A DNA stretch of 36,925 nt from UMGS1002 sp050309735 (GTDB lineage: Bacteria; Bacillota; Clostridia; Oscillospirales; CAG-272), in the NCBI GenBank assembly GCA_050309735.1, contig JBNRMS010000080.1, positions 1-36,925 of the forward strand. Reading direction: 5' to 3'. Position 1 is the first letter of the stretch, and every line of letters begins with the position of its first letter. The notes under the pieces are model-generated. The model was not told the DNA's origin. It made no database searches and worked only from the letters and a program-made list of their open reading frames with translations. Shown here piece after piece: positions 1-7,896 of this stretch. A program made the translations under genes and the position numbers.

Positions 1-1
1 C

Positions 2-460
2 CCCTCCCCCAAAGATTTGAAAGAAATCCTAAAGTTAAGCGCAGCTCTCCCCGCCGCCTTTGTCTTTATCTCGGGAACACCGCAGAGGCACGGCCGAAAC
101 AAAGCAATCTTTGCGGGGATTGCGCTCGGCGCGGCTCTGCTCACCCTTCTCGCCCTTCAATCTCTCCTTATTTTCGAGGAGAGCTATCTTGCCACACTCT
201 CCTATCCCTATCTCTCCTCTGTTGCAATCCTCTCGTCCGATGATCTTTTTCTTCGCATGGACAGCCTTGTTTATCTGATATTCTACACCTCGTGCCTTAT
301 AAGAACCTCGGCCACTCTTTACGCTGTCCGTCGGCTTTTCGGGGAGATTTGGCAAGCTGCCGCCGGCACCTTCCCCGATGAGAAAATGACCGCAATCCTC
401 CTCCCCTCGGTCTGCGGTCTTTTGATTCTTATATTTAATTGGTTTTGCAAAATCGGCTGA
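2..460 (+). CDS. GerAB-family spore germination permease, C-terminal part (5' truncated by window edge)
   Basis: The frame is open from base 2 with no stop upstream, so the gene enters the window from the left and the TTG at 17 is probably not its start. About 152 residues are visible. They hold hydrophobic segments typical of the last part of the GerAB family (amino-acid-permease-like B subunit of germinant receptors): a segment after PKDLKEIL, then the stretch SSDDLFLRMDSLVYLIFYTS, which matches the family pattern of an acidic residue followed by R-x-D-x-L-V and a membrane helix. A final helix ends in NWFCKIG. The family forms germinant receptor complexes in the spore inner membrane. It converges with the Csp protease gene, with 12 bases between stops, and begins a germination gene cluster. 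Family call by pattern memory only. Confidence 0.65.
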   Translation, partial: PSPKDLKEILKLSAALPAAFVFISGTPQRHGRNKAIFAGIALGAALLTLLALQSLLIFEESYLATLSYPYLSSVAILSSDDLFLRMDSLVYLIFYTSCLIRTSATLYAVRRLFGEIWQAAAGTFPDEKMTAILLPSVCGLLILIFNWFCKIG

Positions 461-472
461 TTTACCGAGCCT

Positions 473-2203
473 TCAAATCTCCCTCATCAGCTGGAAGGAC
501 TGCAGCAGATTAAGCACCCCATATCCCCACTGTTCATTGGGATATGTCCGCGCTTCGCTTCGGCTGCATCCCCTTATGAGATAGGCGCGTATCTGATAGG
601 TACTCATGGCCGGATCGTTCTTCTCAACAATTCCCCACTGCAGCATGAGCGCGGCCGCTCCCGTCGTGATAGCGGCTGCAACGCTTGTTCCATCCATAGT
701 GCCGCGGCCATACGGATAGTAGCCCATAACTCCTACACCCGGTGCCACAAGGTCGGGAACACTGTCTCCGGTGCGGCTCGGGCCCCAGGAAGACAGCGCA
801 TAAAGACTGTTGGTAATTGTGCTGTATGCTCCGCAGGTTATGGCCCCGTCCATAGTCGAGGGAACGGTGACTGTATAATAAGGATTAGCGGCAAGATACT
901 CAACGCTCGGGTGTACAAATCCTGTAAGCGGCAGCCATGAGTGGAAGATTCCGTTTAGTATCAGGTCGCCATAGACTGTTATCGTCCAGATACCCGGCGT
1001 GGCATTTATCAGTTTTATCGCGGTAAGCTGCCCCCCCGTACCCTCAACCGGGAAATAATAGGAAACCTGCACCGAGGCGTCCTCAAGGACAAGATTGGCT
1101 ATCGTCTGCTGGCCGGGCTTGGCGGGTATCCTTCCGACAAGCTCTCCGGTCGGCGAGCTTACCGACACAGACAGCCTGTCGGAAACGCTGCTCCAGACAG
1201 AGATAAAAATATCCCCCACATTCTCTCCGGCCTTAACGTCTATATTATACGTGCCTCCGGTAGTCGGGATAAAGCCCTGTGTGTGGTGCCGAGCCTGGCT
1301 CTCGTTTCCGGCAGCAATACAGAGCGAAACTCCGACAAGATTTGCCACGCCGCTCAGATATTCTTCAAAGATTGAGAAGGCATCGTGGCTTCCGAAATTC
1401 GAGCCGAGCCCGAGGCATATTGCAACCGGGCGATTGAGCCGGCGCGCGCGGTCAAGTATGTATTCGACCCCGAGCATAACGGCGCTCGACTCATACGCGT
1501 GCTCCTGATCCTCGGGAACCGAGAAAAGCCGCAGATAATAGGGTCTTGCGCGGCGGAGTTTTACGACTATCAGCTCTGCATCTGGCGCGGCGCCGATAAA
1601 ATCGCCCACCTCGCGCCCCGCGGCTATCGAAGCGAGGAAGGTTCCATGCCCCGATGTATCAACCTCGGGCACAATATCATACGGATTTTCGCTGCGCAGG
1701 GCGGCATTAATCTGCTCGTTGGTATATTCGGTGCCGACATAGAAGCCTTCGGGGGGAGGCCCCTCTACCGTTTGGTCAAAAATATACTGTATCTTACTGG
1801 TTCCGTCCTCATATCTGAAGGTGTCAAGCGTGTAGTCTATTCCGGTGTCGACAATGCCGACTATAACCCCGCGCCCGCGAAGTTCAAGATAGGGCTGCTC
1901 GTGAACCTGCAGTATTCCCGAGGACTGCATACTTGCCCTGTCAAGCAGCCCGAGCACTATCGAGCCGATACTAATAAGACCGGAGCCAAAGCTTGCCGCA
2001 ATATTTTTAAATGCGGCCTCGCGGGCATAGGCAATCGCATATCTTCCGGCCAATATGCGGGCAACGGCTATATCGGGATTGTTTAATATAAGCTCGTTAA
2101 AATATTCGGTTCTGCGAATTACAAAGTCCACGGTGTCAGGGTCATAGAGTATTTCCTCAAGAAGTCGCTGGTTCTCGGCCTCGTTTATAATATCGCTGTT
2201 CAT
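473..2203 (-). CDS. Csp-type subtilisin-like (S8) germination protease, first copy
   Basis: 576 residues. The subtilisin triad is intact: Asp119 in GIVDTGID, His186 in SGHGTF, Ser507 in DGTSVAAA, with oxyanion Asn300 in AAGNES. About 100 residues precede the catalytic domain and fit the Csp prodomain. Roughly residues 310-480, between Asn300 and Ser507, form a long beta-rich insertion of the kind known as the jelly-roll domain in CspB. Csp proteases of Clostridia cut pro-SleC in the spore to start cortex hydrolysis. The start has an AAAGGAATGG ribosome site. It lies downstream of a second Csp gene on the same strand (162-base gap) and close to divergent sleC, which supports the role. No secretion signal is seen, as expected for proteins packaged during sporulation. 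Assignment as CspB, CspA or CspC is not possible by eye. Confidence 0.88.
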   Translation of the reverse strand: MNSDIINEAENQRLLEEILYDPDTVDFVIRRTEYFNELILNNPDIAVARILAGRYAIAYAREAAFKNIAASFGSGLISIGSIVLGLLDRASMQSSGILQVHEQPYLELRGRGVIVGIVDTGIDYTLDTFRYEDGTSKIQYIFDQTVEGPPPEGFYVGTEYTNEQINAALRSENPYDIVPEVDTSGHGTFLASIAAGREVGDFIGAAPDAELIVVKLRRARPYYLRLFSVPEDQEHAYESSAVMLGVEYILDRARRLNRPVAICLGLGSNFGSHDAFSIFEEYLSGVANLVGVSLCIAAGNESQARHHTQGFIPTTGGTYNIDVKAGENVGDIFISVWSSVSDRLSVSVSSPTGELVGRIPAKPGQQTIANLVLEDASVQVSYYFPVEGTGGQLTAIKLINATPGIWTITVYGDLILNGIFHSWLPLTGFVHPSVEYLAANPYYTVTVPSTMDGAITCGAYSTITNSLYALSSWGPSRTGDSVPDLVAPGVGVMGYYPYGRGTMDGTSVAAAITTGAAALMLQWGIVEKNDPAMSTYQIRAYLIRGCSRSEARTYPNEQWGYGVLNLLQSFQLMREI

Positions 2204-2365
2204 TTTATGACCATTCCTTTCTGAGAGCTGTGAGGATGCCGGTTCGGCAATATGCCCAAGGTCTACATAGCCTGCTGAGCCAAAGGCACAAAGCCCACCG
2301 CATAAAAAATTTATCTCTCTCCCGCTCCCGTGCCGCGCAGAGCGGCGAGTATAGATTAATCGCTT

Positions 2366-4057
2366 TTATTGCCTGAAAAATACCATGTCGTCAATTGTGT
2401 TGCAGAGATTGAGAGCGCCGTATCCCCAAATGGAGTTTGGATATGTAATCGGGAAAAAGCGCTCGGCATTGCGGCAGAGAAATGCTTTGACGCGCTGCCC
2501 ATACAGAAAAAGATCGTTATTCTGGACTATCCCCCACTCCATCATAAGAGCGGCCGAGCCGGCAATAAAGGGGGCGGCCATGCTGGTGCCGGTAAAGCTG
2601 TCATAGCCTCCACCGGTTTTAGTCGAAACGATATTGACGGCCGGGGCGACAATATCGGGCTTTTGTCCAAATGTTCCATAGGGCAGGCCGCGCCCCGAGA
2701 ATTCTGCGCTTGTTCGCAAAATGAAGTTATATCCGCCAACACCTATAACGCGGCTTGAGGTGGCGGGGATAGTCAGCGTGTTCTCAACGCTCGGAAGCAG
2801 GAAGGCTGTTGAGCCGGTCGGCGTGTCGACAAGGGGCAGCCAGATATTGAAGCGTCCGTCGATTATGCTCTCGCCCGTAATAACCAGGCGCCAGATTTCC
2901 TGGCTTATGGGCGCTGTTGTGCTTATAAATTGAATGAATATTTCCTGATCGAAATTATAATGGTTGGGCTGGCCGTTTAGTACCAGTATCTGCACTCCGT
3001 CAAGCACAACCCGGGTAACGCGCTGGTGTTCATATATAATTCCTGTTGAGCGCCCCGAGGGAGCTATCACCTCAAAATGAATTGTGTCCGAGAAGTTTTT
3101 CCACATACTTAAATAAAGTTCCCTATAGTTAGCTCCGATAGCTACGGCTACAGATTCGGTCTCTCCCTGTTCTATAACTCCGGCATAATGGTGACCCGCG
3201 CTTCCCTCGTTTCCGGCAGCCACAGAGATAACATTTTTCCAGCGCTCAGCCTCTGAGTCAAGATAGGTCTCAAAGAGAGAGTTGCCCGAATGTGACCCGT
3301 CGTTTGTTCCATAGCTGATATTGATAGATATCGGCTGCTCAAGCGCAATGGCCATATCGACCGCAAACTTAACCCCGCGCATAATCGCCGTACTTTTTGA
3401 AAATCCTTCAACCCCGAACTCAAGCAGCTTAACTATCAAAAGGTCTGCCTCGGGCGCTGCCCCGCGCTCAACTCCGCCGCTTGACTCACCATTCCCCGCG
3501 GCAATGCCGGCAACGGCGGTTCCATGTCCGATAAAATCCTGTTCGGGAACAATCGATAGAGGGTTAGCGCTCATAAGGGCTCGGTCGATATCCTCCTTGG
3601 TGTATAAATGCCCGTCGCGAAAGCCTTCGGGCGGGCTGCCTGTCGCGGTCTGATCCCAGAGGTAGAGAATGCGGCTGCTTCCGTCGGGGTTGCGGAAGTC
3701 GGGGTGTGTGTAGTCTATGCCCGAATCTATCACCGCAATAATCACTCCCCGCCCTGTCAGTCCGTATCCGCTCACTTCCTGCACCGGATAAACGCAGGAA
3801 TTTGTCATCGCCCGCCTCATCTGAAAGGTGACGGTCTTAGGCAGCTCATAATAATCTACATTGGGTATAAGAAAAAGATTCGGAACACGAAAGGCCGCCA
3901 TAGTTAAAATAGCGTAGTTTTCGTTTAGCCGCTCGGCAACGGCGCCAAGCTGCTGCGCTATATCCTCAAGACTGCCGTGATATTTTATTATCAGCTCTAC
4001 CTCTTCCTCCGGGTTATACTCGGGATAGATCCTTATTATGCGGTTCTGTATGTTCAT
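2366..4057 (-). CDS. Csp-type subtilisin-like (S8) germination protease, second copy
   Basis: 563 residues from the ATG at 4057, chosen because AGAGGA lies at good spacing; an in-frame ATG at 4111 would add 18 residues without family likeness. The triad is intact: Asp111 (AVIDSGID), His178 (FIGHGTA), Ser492 (TGTSMAAP), oxyanion Asn283 (AAGNEG). The N-terminal 100 residues form a prodomain, and a long beta-rich insertion separates Asn283 from Ser492. It is clearly a paralogue of the neighbouring protease (shared DYT, WGYGALNL/WGYGVLNL ends), although diverged. It is expected to process pro-SleC, encoded divergently 154 bases away. The 5' region has a duplicated ribosome site and start (see 4055-4100). 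Confidence 0.88.
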   Translation of the reverse strand: MNIQNRIIRIYPEYNPEEEVELIIKYHGSLEDIAQQLGAVAERLNENYAILTMAAFRVPNLFLIPNVDYYELPKTVTFQMRRAMTNSCVYPVQEVSGYGLTGRGVIIAVIDSGIDYTHPDFRNPDGSSRILYLWDQTATGSPPEGFRDGHLYTKEDIDRALMSANPLSIVPEQDFIGHGTAVAGIAAGNGESSGGVERGAAPEADLLIVKLLEFGVEGFSKSTAIMRGVKFAVDMAIALEQPISINISYGTNDGSHSGNSLFETYLDSEAERWKNVISVAAGNEGSAGHHYAGVIEQGETESVAVAIGANYRELYLSMWKNFSDTIHFEVIAPSGRSTGIIYEHQRVTRVVLDGVQILVLNGQPNHYNFDQEIFIQFISTTAPISQEIWRLVITGESIIDGRFNIWLPLVDTPTGSTAFLLPSVENTLTIPATSSRVIGVGGYNFILRTSAEFSGRGLPYGTFGQKPDIVAPAVNIVSTKTGGGYDSFTGTSMAAPFIAGSAALMMEWGIVQNNDLFLYGQRVKAFLCRNAERFFPITYPNSIWGYGALNLCNTIDDMVFFRQ

Positions 4058-4100
4058 TATGAAGTCCTCTGTTTGCTCATTATAAAGTCCTCTCTGTATG
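4055..4100 (-). promoter_or_regulatory. Tandemly duplicated ribosome site/start with a 7-codon leader ORF
   Basis: On the minus strand the segment AGAGGACTTYATAATGA occurs twice, 23 bases apart, each copy giving a ribosome site followed by ATG (4080 and 4057). The upstream ATG opens a seven-codon frame (MSKQRTS) whose TAA shares its last A with the ATG of the protease gene (TAATG). This is seen directly. Translational coupling or damping is inference; it may also be a neutral 23-base tandem duplication. Confidence 0.55.
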
Positions 4101-4112
4101 CTTGTGAACAAA

Positions 4113-4141
4113 ATTATGGGCTATTTGTGTGGTAAGTGCAA
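4113..4141 (-). promoter_or_regulatory. Possible promoter for the csp operon
   Basis: On the minus strand TTGCAC and CATAAT are separated by 17 bases, 33 bases upstream of the leader ATG at 4080. It fits sigma-A loosely, but a sporulation sigma factor would be expected for this operon and no clear sigma-G or sigma-F box was found, so confidence is low. Confidence 0.3.
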
Positions 4142-4173
4142 AGGGTCTTACATAAAATTTTATTATAGATTAT

Positions 4174-4193
4174 CACAAAATATTATTTTTGTG
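4174..4193 (+). promoter_or_regulatory. Inverted repeat upstream of sleC
   Basis: CACAAAA and TTTTGTG form 7-base arms around TATTAT, ending ten bases before the GGAGG of sleC. A perfect 12-base palindrome (ATAAAATTTTAT) lies at 4152-4163. They could be operator sites or a leader hairpin. No confident promoter for sleC can be named. Confidence 0.35.
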
Positions 4194-4211
4194 CTTTATA
4201 ATGGAGGCAAT

Positions 4212-5459
4212 ATGAATCAGTTAAACGAAAACTTCCTTGACACCGGTTTTTTAAATGTCGAGGTTAGGGCAGTTCGGAATGCGGCGCCCATCCCCGAGGC
4301 AAGGGTGACTGTCTTAAGAAGCGAAGCAACGATTGAAGAGCTGAGTACCGACGCTGCCGGGCAGACGGTTACCATCGAGCTTGCAACCCCGCCTATTGAC
4401 TATTCACTTCAAGTGGAGGGCGGAAAGCCCTATTCTGAATACAATCTCCGCATCGACGCCGAAGGCTTTCGCAGCATTATTGTAGAGGGCGCGCAGATTC
4501 TGCCCGAGAGCACCGCCATTCAGCGCATTCGGATGTCGCCCGAGGTCAGTGTCGGAGGGAGCGAGCCACAGGTCATAATCGTCCCGCCTAACAGACTCTG
4601 GGGAGATTTCCCGCCGAAAATTCCCGAGGAGGAGGTAAAACCGCTGCCGACCGGAAACGGATTTATTGTGCTCCCCGAACCGGTAATACCCGAATTTATG
4701 GTTGTTCACCTCGGAGCTCCCGAGGATACGACGGCCGAGAATGTCTGGATACCCTTCCGCGATTATATCACCAATGTCGCCTGCTCGGAAATATATTCCA
4801 CCTGGCCGCCCGAGACTATCCGCGCCAATGTGCTTGCGATAATCTCTTTTGCGCTCAACCGGGTTTACACCGAATGGTATCGCAGCCGCGGTTTTGACTT
4901 CACTATAACCAACAGCACCGCCTTTGACATGATGTTCTCCTACGGACGGAATATTTTCGGAAACGTGCTTAACATAGTCAACGAAATCTTCACAACCTAC
5001 ATAACAAAGCCGGGAATCCGCCAGCCCCTTTTCGCGCAGTTCTGCGACGGCTCGCGCGTGAGCTGCGCGGGGATGTCACAGTGGGGCTCTTTGAATCTGG
5101 GCGAGCAAGGGAGTGACGCGCTCACCATACTGCGAAACTACTACGGGACAAACGTTTATCTCACCCAGGCTCAAAGGGTTCAGGGTGTTCCGCTCTCCTT
5201 CCCGGGAGAGGTGCTGCAAATCGGATCAACCGGGCTTGACGTCCGCACGATTCAAGCACAGCTCAACAGCATCTCCGACAGCTATCCGATGATTCCAAAA
5301 ATAAGGGTTGACGGGATATACGGCCCCCAAACCGCTCAGGCGGTGAGAACCTTCCAGCAGATATTCTTCATGCCGGTGACCGGGGTGGTCGATTTTGCCA
5401 CATGGTATGAAATTTCAAAGATATATGTGGCGGTCAACCGGCTCTCCGAGTTTGGATGA
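4212..5459 (+). CDS. sleC: SleC, spore cortex-lytic pro-enzyme
   Basis: 415 residues from the ATG at 4212, preceded by GGAGG. The order of domains is that of clostridial SleC. Residues about 1-110 are a carboxypeptidase-regulatory-like beta domain (FLNVEVRAV, then PEARVTV). A pro-segment follows with GFIVLPEP. A SpoIID/LytB-type lytic transglycosylase core starts near RDYITNVACSEIY and includes the family acidic residue in SEI and the late GMSQWGS motif. The C-terminal 75 residues are a PG_binding_1 domain (GSTGLDVRTIQAQL, DGIYGPQTAQAVRTFQ). In Clostridia the Csp proteases cut the pro-segment during germination and the enzyme then degrades cortex peptidoglycan. Divergent placement beside two Csp genes supports this. 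It converges with the next gene with only 7 bases between. Confidence 0.92.
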   Translation: MNQLNENFLDTGFLNVEVRAVRNAAPIPEARVTVLRSEATIEELSTDAAGQTVTIELATPPIDYSLQVEGGKPYSEYNLRIDAEGFRSIIVEGAQILPESTAIQRIRMSPEVSVGGSEPQVIIVPPNRLWGDFPPKIPEEEVKPLPTGNGFIVLPEPVIPEFMVVHLGAPEDTTAENVWIPFRDYITNVACSEIYSTWPPETIRANVLAIISFALNRVYTEWYRSRGFDFTITNSTAFDMMFSYGRNIFGNVLNIVNEIFTTYITKPGIRQPLFAQFCDGSRVSCAGMSQWGSLNLGEQGSDALTILRNYYGTNVYLTQAQRVQGVPLSFPGEVLQIGSTGLDVRTIQAQLNSISDSYPMIPKIRVDGIYGPQTAQAVRTFQQIFFMPVTGVVDFATWYEISKIYVAVNRLSEFG

Positions 5460-5466
5460 TTCCCCG

Positions 5467-6423
5467 CTAAGACATCGCCCGTCCCCGCCGCTCGGCAAGG
5501 ATAATTGAGTGGTCTATCGAACTTTGGTCCAAGAGATCAATCCATTGATTCTGCGGCATATATTCGGGATGCCGCACACAGACACAGAACATTCGCGGAT
5601 GAATATCGTATCCTTCGCCAAAGGTGTGTGTGAGCGGCAGCTCGACGGGGATTATTCGCCCCGTATGGTCTGTTTTGCCACGATAGACAAGCATTCGCCG
5701 CCCGCCCGCCCCCTCAAAGACGGTGACCTCAGCTCCCGAAACCGGGGTGCCATTCTTATTATTGCCGGCCAAAACGTCGACATTAAGTCTGCACGATCCC
5801 GTCCTTCCCTCGGGATAGTGCTGGAAAAACCTAACTCTGCCGCTATCCTGCCGCTCGTCGGCGCGGTCGCCCGACTGCGTCAGTGCAATAACACCATTTG
5901 CGATGCCCAGAGCAAACTGCTCGGGGTGTTCGGTGAGCATTCTTGCGTCACCCTCATTGGTCGAGTATCCCATGCCAACGCTCACAGCAGGCATATCTGC
6001 CCGTCCGAGTGCATAGATGTCGGGGCGGATATTGACGCCGCGGTTTTGCAGCATTGTCACAAGGTGAAGGCGCTCAAGAATTGATTCGGCCAAGGGCTTG
6101 GCTTTTGAGTTTCGGCGGCATATCGAGGCGTCCGAGCCGGTCGTGAAAGGATCGCGCGAGCTGTTAAGAAGCAGCATTATGTAGTAGTCGGCTTGCCAGG
6201 CATTTGCCTCGCTTATCCGCGCAGCTGCCGTGTTTGAGCGTCCGGGAGAACTTCGCGCGCCGTGCACCGGACTTGATACAAGAGCATCATACCCGTTTGC
6301 CCTGAGGATTTCTGCCAGCTCCTCTCCTATTCCCCTGACAAGGCCCTCCTCGTCGTCAATAAAGCTATCGGCAGGGGCTCTCCGGTTTTCTGTGTAATAT
6401 CCGGGATCTATATATATTTTCAT
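5467..6423 (-). CDS. Degenerate Amidase_3-like protein fused to a SleC-pro-region-like domain
   Basis: 318 residues. Residues 1-185 follow the Amidase_3 (N-acetylmuramoyl-L-alanine amidase) fold: IYIDPG at the start, EEGLVRGIGEELAEILRANG, RGVN, DIYAL, MPAVSVGMGYSTNEGDARML. Three of the four expected zinc or catalytic residues are replaced: the His of DPGH is Tyr9, the His of SIHAN is Leu85, and the Glu of VELGF is Gly150. Only a Glu near 25-26 remains. Residues about 205-310 resemble the N-terminal beta domain of neighbouring SleC (LNVDV, then PVSGAEVTVFEG, TDHTGRIIPVELP). It is therefore probably a non-catalytic binding or regulatory protein of germination; that role is inference. GGAGG lies 12 bases before the ATG. 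No signal peptide. Confidence 0.75.
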   Translation of the reverse strand: MKIYIDPGYYTENRRAPADSFIDDEEGLVRGIGEELAEILRANGYDALVSSPVHGARSSPGRSNTAAARISEANAWQADYYIMLLLNSSRDPFTTGSDASICRRNSKAKPLAESILERLHLVTMLQNRGVNIRPDIYALGRADMPAVSVGMGYSTNEGDARMLTEHPEQFALGIANGVIALTQSGDRADERQDSGRVRFFQHYPEGRTGSCRLNVDVLAGNNKNGTPVSGAEVTVFEGAGGRRMLVYRGKTDHTGRIIPVELPLTHTFGEGYDIHPRMFCVCVRHPEYMPQNQWIDLLDQSSIDHSIILAERRGRAMS

Positions 6424-6460
6424 CTCGCTTGGTTGCCTCCTTCTTTTATTTCAATAATAG

Positions 6461-6490
6461 AGTATATGGTAAAAGAGGCTGATATGTCAA
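6461..6490 (-). promoter_or_regulatory. Sigma-A-type promoter for the degenerate amidase gene
   Basis: On the minus strand TTGACA (6490-6485) and TATACT (6466-6461) are separated by 18 bases, about 38 bases upstream of the start at 6423. The segment also contains CATATACTC, so a sporulation sigma factor could read it. Confidence 0.55.
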
Positions 6491-6492
6491 AG

Positions 6493-6535
6493 TGCGGGAT
6501 TTAATATTGACTTGCGGGATTTTATATGATAGAAT
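6493..6535 (+). promoter_or_regulatory. Promoter with paired direct repeats before the small membrane protein
   Basis: TTGACT (6507-6512), 17 bases, TAGAAT (6530-6535). Two near-identical 15-mers, TGCGGGATTTWATAT, start at 6493 and 6513, 20 bases or about two helical turns apart. The second lies in the spacer and the first abuts the -35 box. This looks like a dimer operator between two divergent promoters. Confidence 0.55.
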
Positions 6536-6566
6536 ATCCATATAATTGATAACAAGGGGGATTACT

Positions 6567-6800
6567 ATGGCGAATTACAAAAGCGACTACTTCGACCTGA
6601 GCTACATAGTCAGCCTTATTCTTGCGATAATTCCGATAACTTCGGTGATTTGCGGCATTGTCACTCGCTTTCTTGAGGGGAATACTGCGGCAGGGGTTGT
6701 TCTTATAATTATCGCCATCACCGGCATAGGCTTGTTCATTCTCTGGATTTGCGACCTTGTTTCGATAATACTCAAAAAAAGTATCCTTCGCGTTCTTTAA
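6567..6800 (+). CDS. Small two-helix membrane protein, unknown function
   Basis: 77 residues from the ATG at 6567, chosen because AAGGGGG lies 8 bases before it; an in-frame TTG at 6546 lacks a ribosome site. Two hydrophobic helices are visible, at about residues 12-34 and 43-66, with a basic C-terminal tail (KKSILRVL). It has its own promoter and is followed by a strong hairpin, so it is probably monocistronic. No family is recognised. Confidence 0.6.
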   Translation: MANYKSDYFDLSYIVSLILAIIPITSVICGIVTRFLEGNTAAGVVLIIIAITGIGLFILWICDLVSIILKKSILRVL

Positions 6801-6818
6801 TTTAGTTTAAGAACCCTT

Positions 6819-6858
6819 GGCGGGGTGTTCGAGCGTGCACCGCTCCGAACACCCCGCC
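6819..6858 (+). terminator. GC-rich hairpin after the small membrane protein
   Basis: GGCGGGGTGTTC pairs with GAACACCCCGCC, extended by GAGCG/CGCTC with one bulged C; loop TGCAC. There is no T tract after it on the plus strand (A-rich instead), so termination is likely but not certain. Confidence 0.55.
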
Positions 6859-6891
6859 GCAAAATAAAAACAAATGAATCGAGGCATTATT

Positions 6892-7776
6892 ATGACAGAA
6901 ACAGCCACCTACCCAATTAAATGGAACGACTATAAGTCCGCAGACAGCCTGAGGCTAATCAAAGAGGTGGGATTTGAGGCAATCTGCATTAAAATGGACA
7001 TATTCTCGGATTCTCCGAGTATAAAAATAGATGAATATTACAACTCGGGCCTCAGAATTGAAAACGCCCATCTCGACTCAAGGGGGACAAGCAAAATTTG
7101 GACACCGGGCGTGGCCGGCGAGGAGATAGCTCAAAAATATATCGATCAATTCAAGCGCTGCCGGGAATACGGAATTAAAATAGGCATCGCCCATGTAACC
7201 TGGGGCGAGCGAGCCGTTCATCCAACCTCGCCGGTCGGTCTTGAGCGCTTCCGCCGGATAATCGACGCCGCCGAGAAAAACGACGTCAAGGTGGCGTTTG
7301 AAAATTCGGTCTATCCCGGGCATCTTAGATACGTGCTTGACAATATCGACAGCCCATATGCCGGCTTTTGCTTTGACAGCGGCCACAGAAACGCCTTCTC
7401 GCCCGATGAGGATTATTTCGCCGACTACTCCGAAAGGCTCTACGCCATGCATATGCAGGACAACGACGGCAGGCGCGACCTGCACCTTATCCCCTTCGAC
7501 GGCTGCGCCGACTGGCCGTCAATCATCAGCGACATCAGCAAAACAGAGCTTTATAAAAGATGTGTCATACTTGAGACAAGCGGCTTTCCAAAGCGCGAAT
7601 GCCCCGGAATGAGCGCCGAGGAGATACGCCGCGATCTATCGCGGGTTGCTATAGTTGACGACAGCCATCTTACCGAGATAAGAGACGGATATTTTGCCTT
7701 CTATCAAAATCTTTCGTTTGAGGAGTATATAGAGCGCATCCATAATGCAGCGATGAGAATCGCCGGGAGGGTGTGA
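6892..7776 (+). CDS. Sugar-phosphate isomerase/epimerase-like TIM barrel
   Basis: 294 residues from the ATG at 6892, chosen for GAGG at seven bases; the ATG at 6874 lacks a site. It belongs to the xylose isomerase-like/AP endonuclease 2 barrel family. Visible metal-site motifs are the Glu of VAFENS, Asp and His of CFDSGH, His of YAMHMQDN and a late ILETSG. Such proteins isomerise or epimerise sugars or act on inositol derivatives; the substrate cannot be told. It lies 91 bases after the small membrane gene's stop, beyond a hairpin, and no separate promoter was found. A second, diverged member is at 31004-31873. Confidence 0.75.
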   Translation: MTETATYPIKWNDYKSADSLRLIKEVGFEAICIKMDIFSDSPSIKIDEYYNSGLRIENAHLDSRGTSKIWTPGVAGEEIAQKYIDQFKRCREYGIKIGIAHVTWGERAVHPTSPVGLERFRRIIDAAEKNDVKVAFENSVYPGHLRYVLDNIDSPYAGFCFDSGHRNAFSPDEDYFADYSERLYAMHMQDNDGRRDLHLIPFDGCADWPSIISDISKTELYKRCVILETSGFPKRECPGMSAEEIRRDLSRVAIVDDSHLTEIRDGYFAFYQNLSFEEYIERIHNAAMRIAGRV

Positions 7777-7819
7777 GCCGATCATTAAATCAAAAAACTG
7801 TCATAAAAGTATCAGGCTC

Positions 7820-7847
7820 TTGACACAGTGTAAATTTATAGTATAAT
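7820..7847 (+). promoter_or_regulatory. Sigma-A promoter of the ABC export operon
   Basis: TTGACA (7820-7825), 16-base spacer, TATAAT (7842-7847), about 50 bases before the TTG start at 7897. A second TATAAT lies at 7852-7857. Confidence 0.75.
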
Positions 7848-7896
7848 CAGTTATAATATTTTTGATTTGCATCCGAAATATAAGGAGGGCGAGCCT

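Noticed and set aside
1095..2086. Long plus-strand open frames opposite the first Csp gene
   Set aside because: They are antisense shadows of a gene with an intact catalytic triad and lack ribosome sites and family features.
7867..7896. Upstream TTG start (7867) for the ABC ATPase
   Set aside because: It would place the AAGGAGGG ribosome site inside the coding region; TTG 7897 has ideal spacing and a family-like N-terminus.
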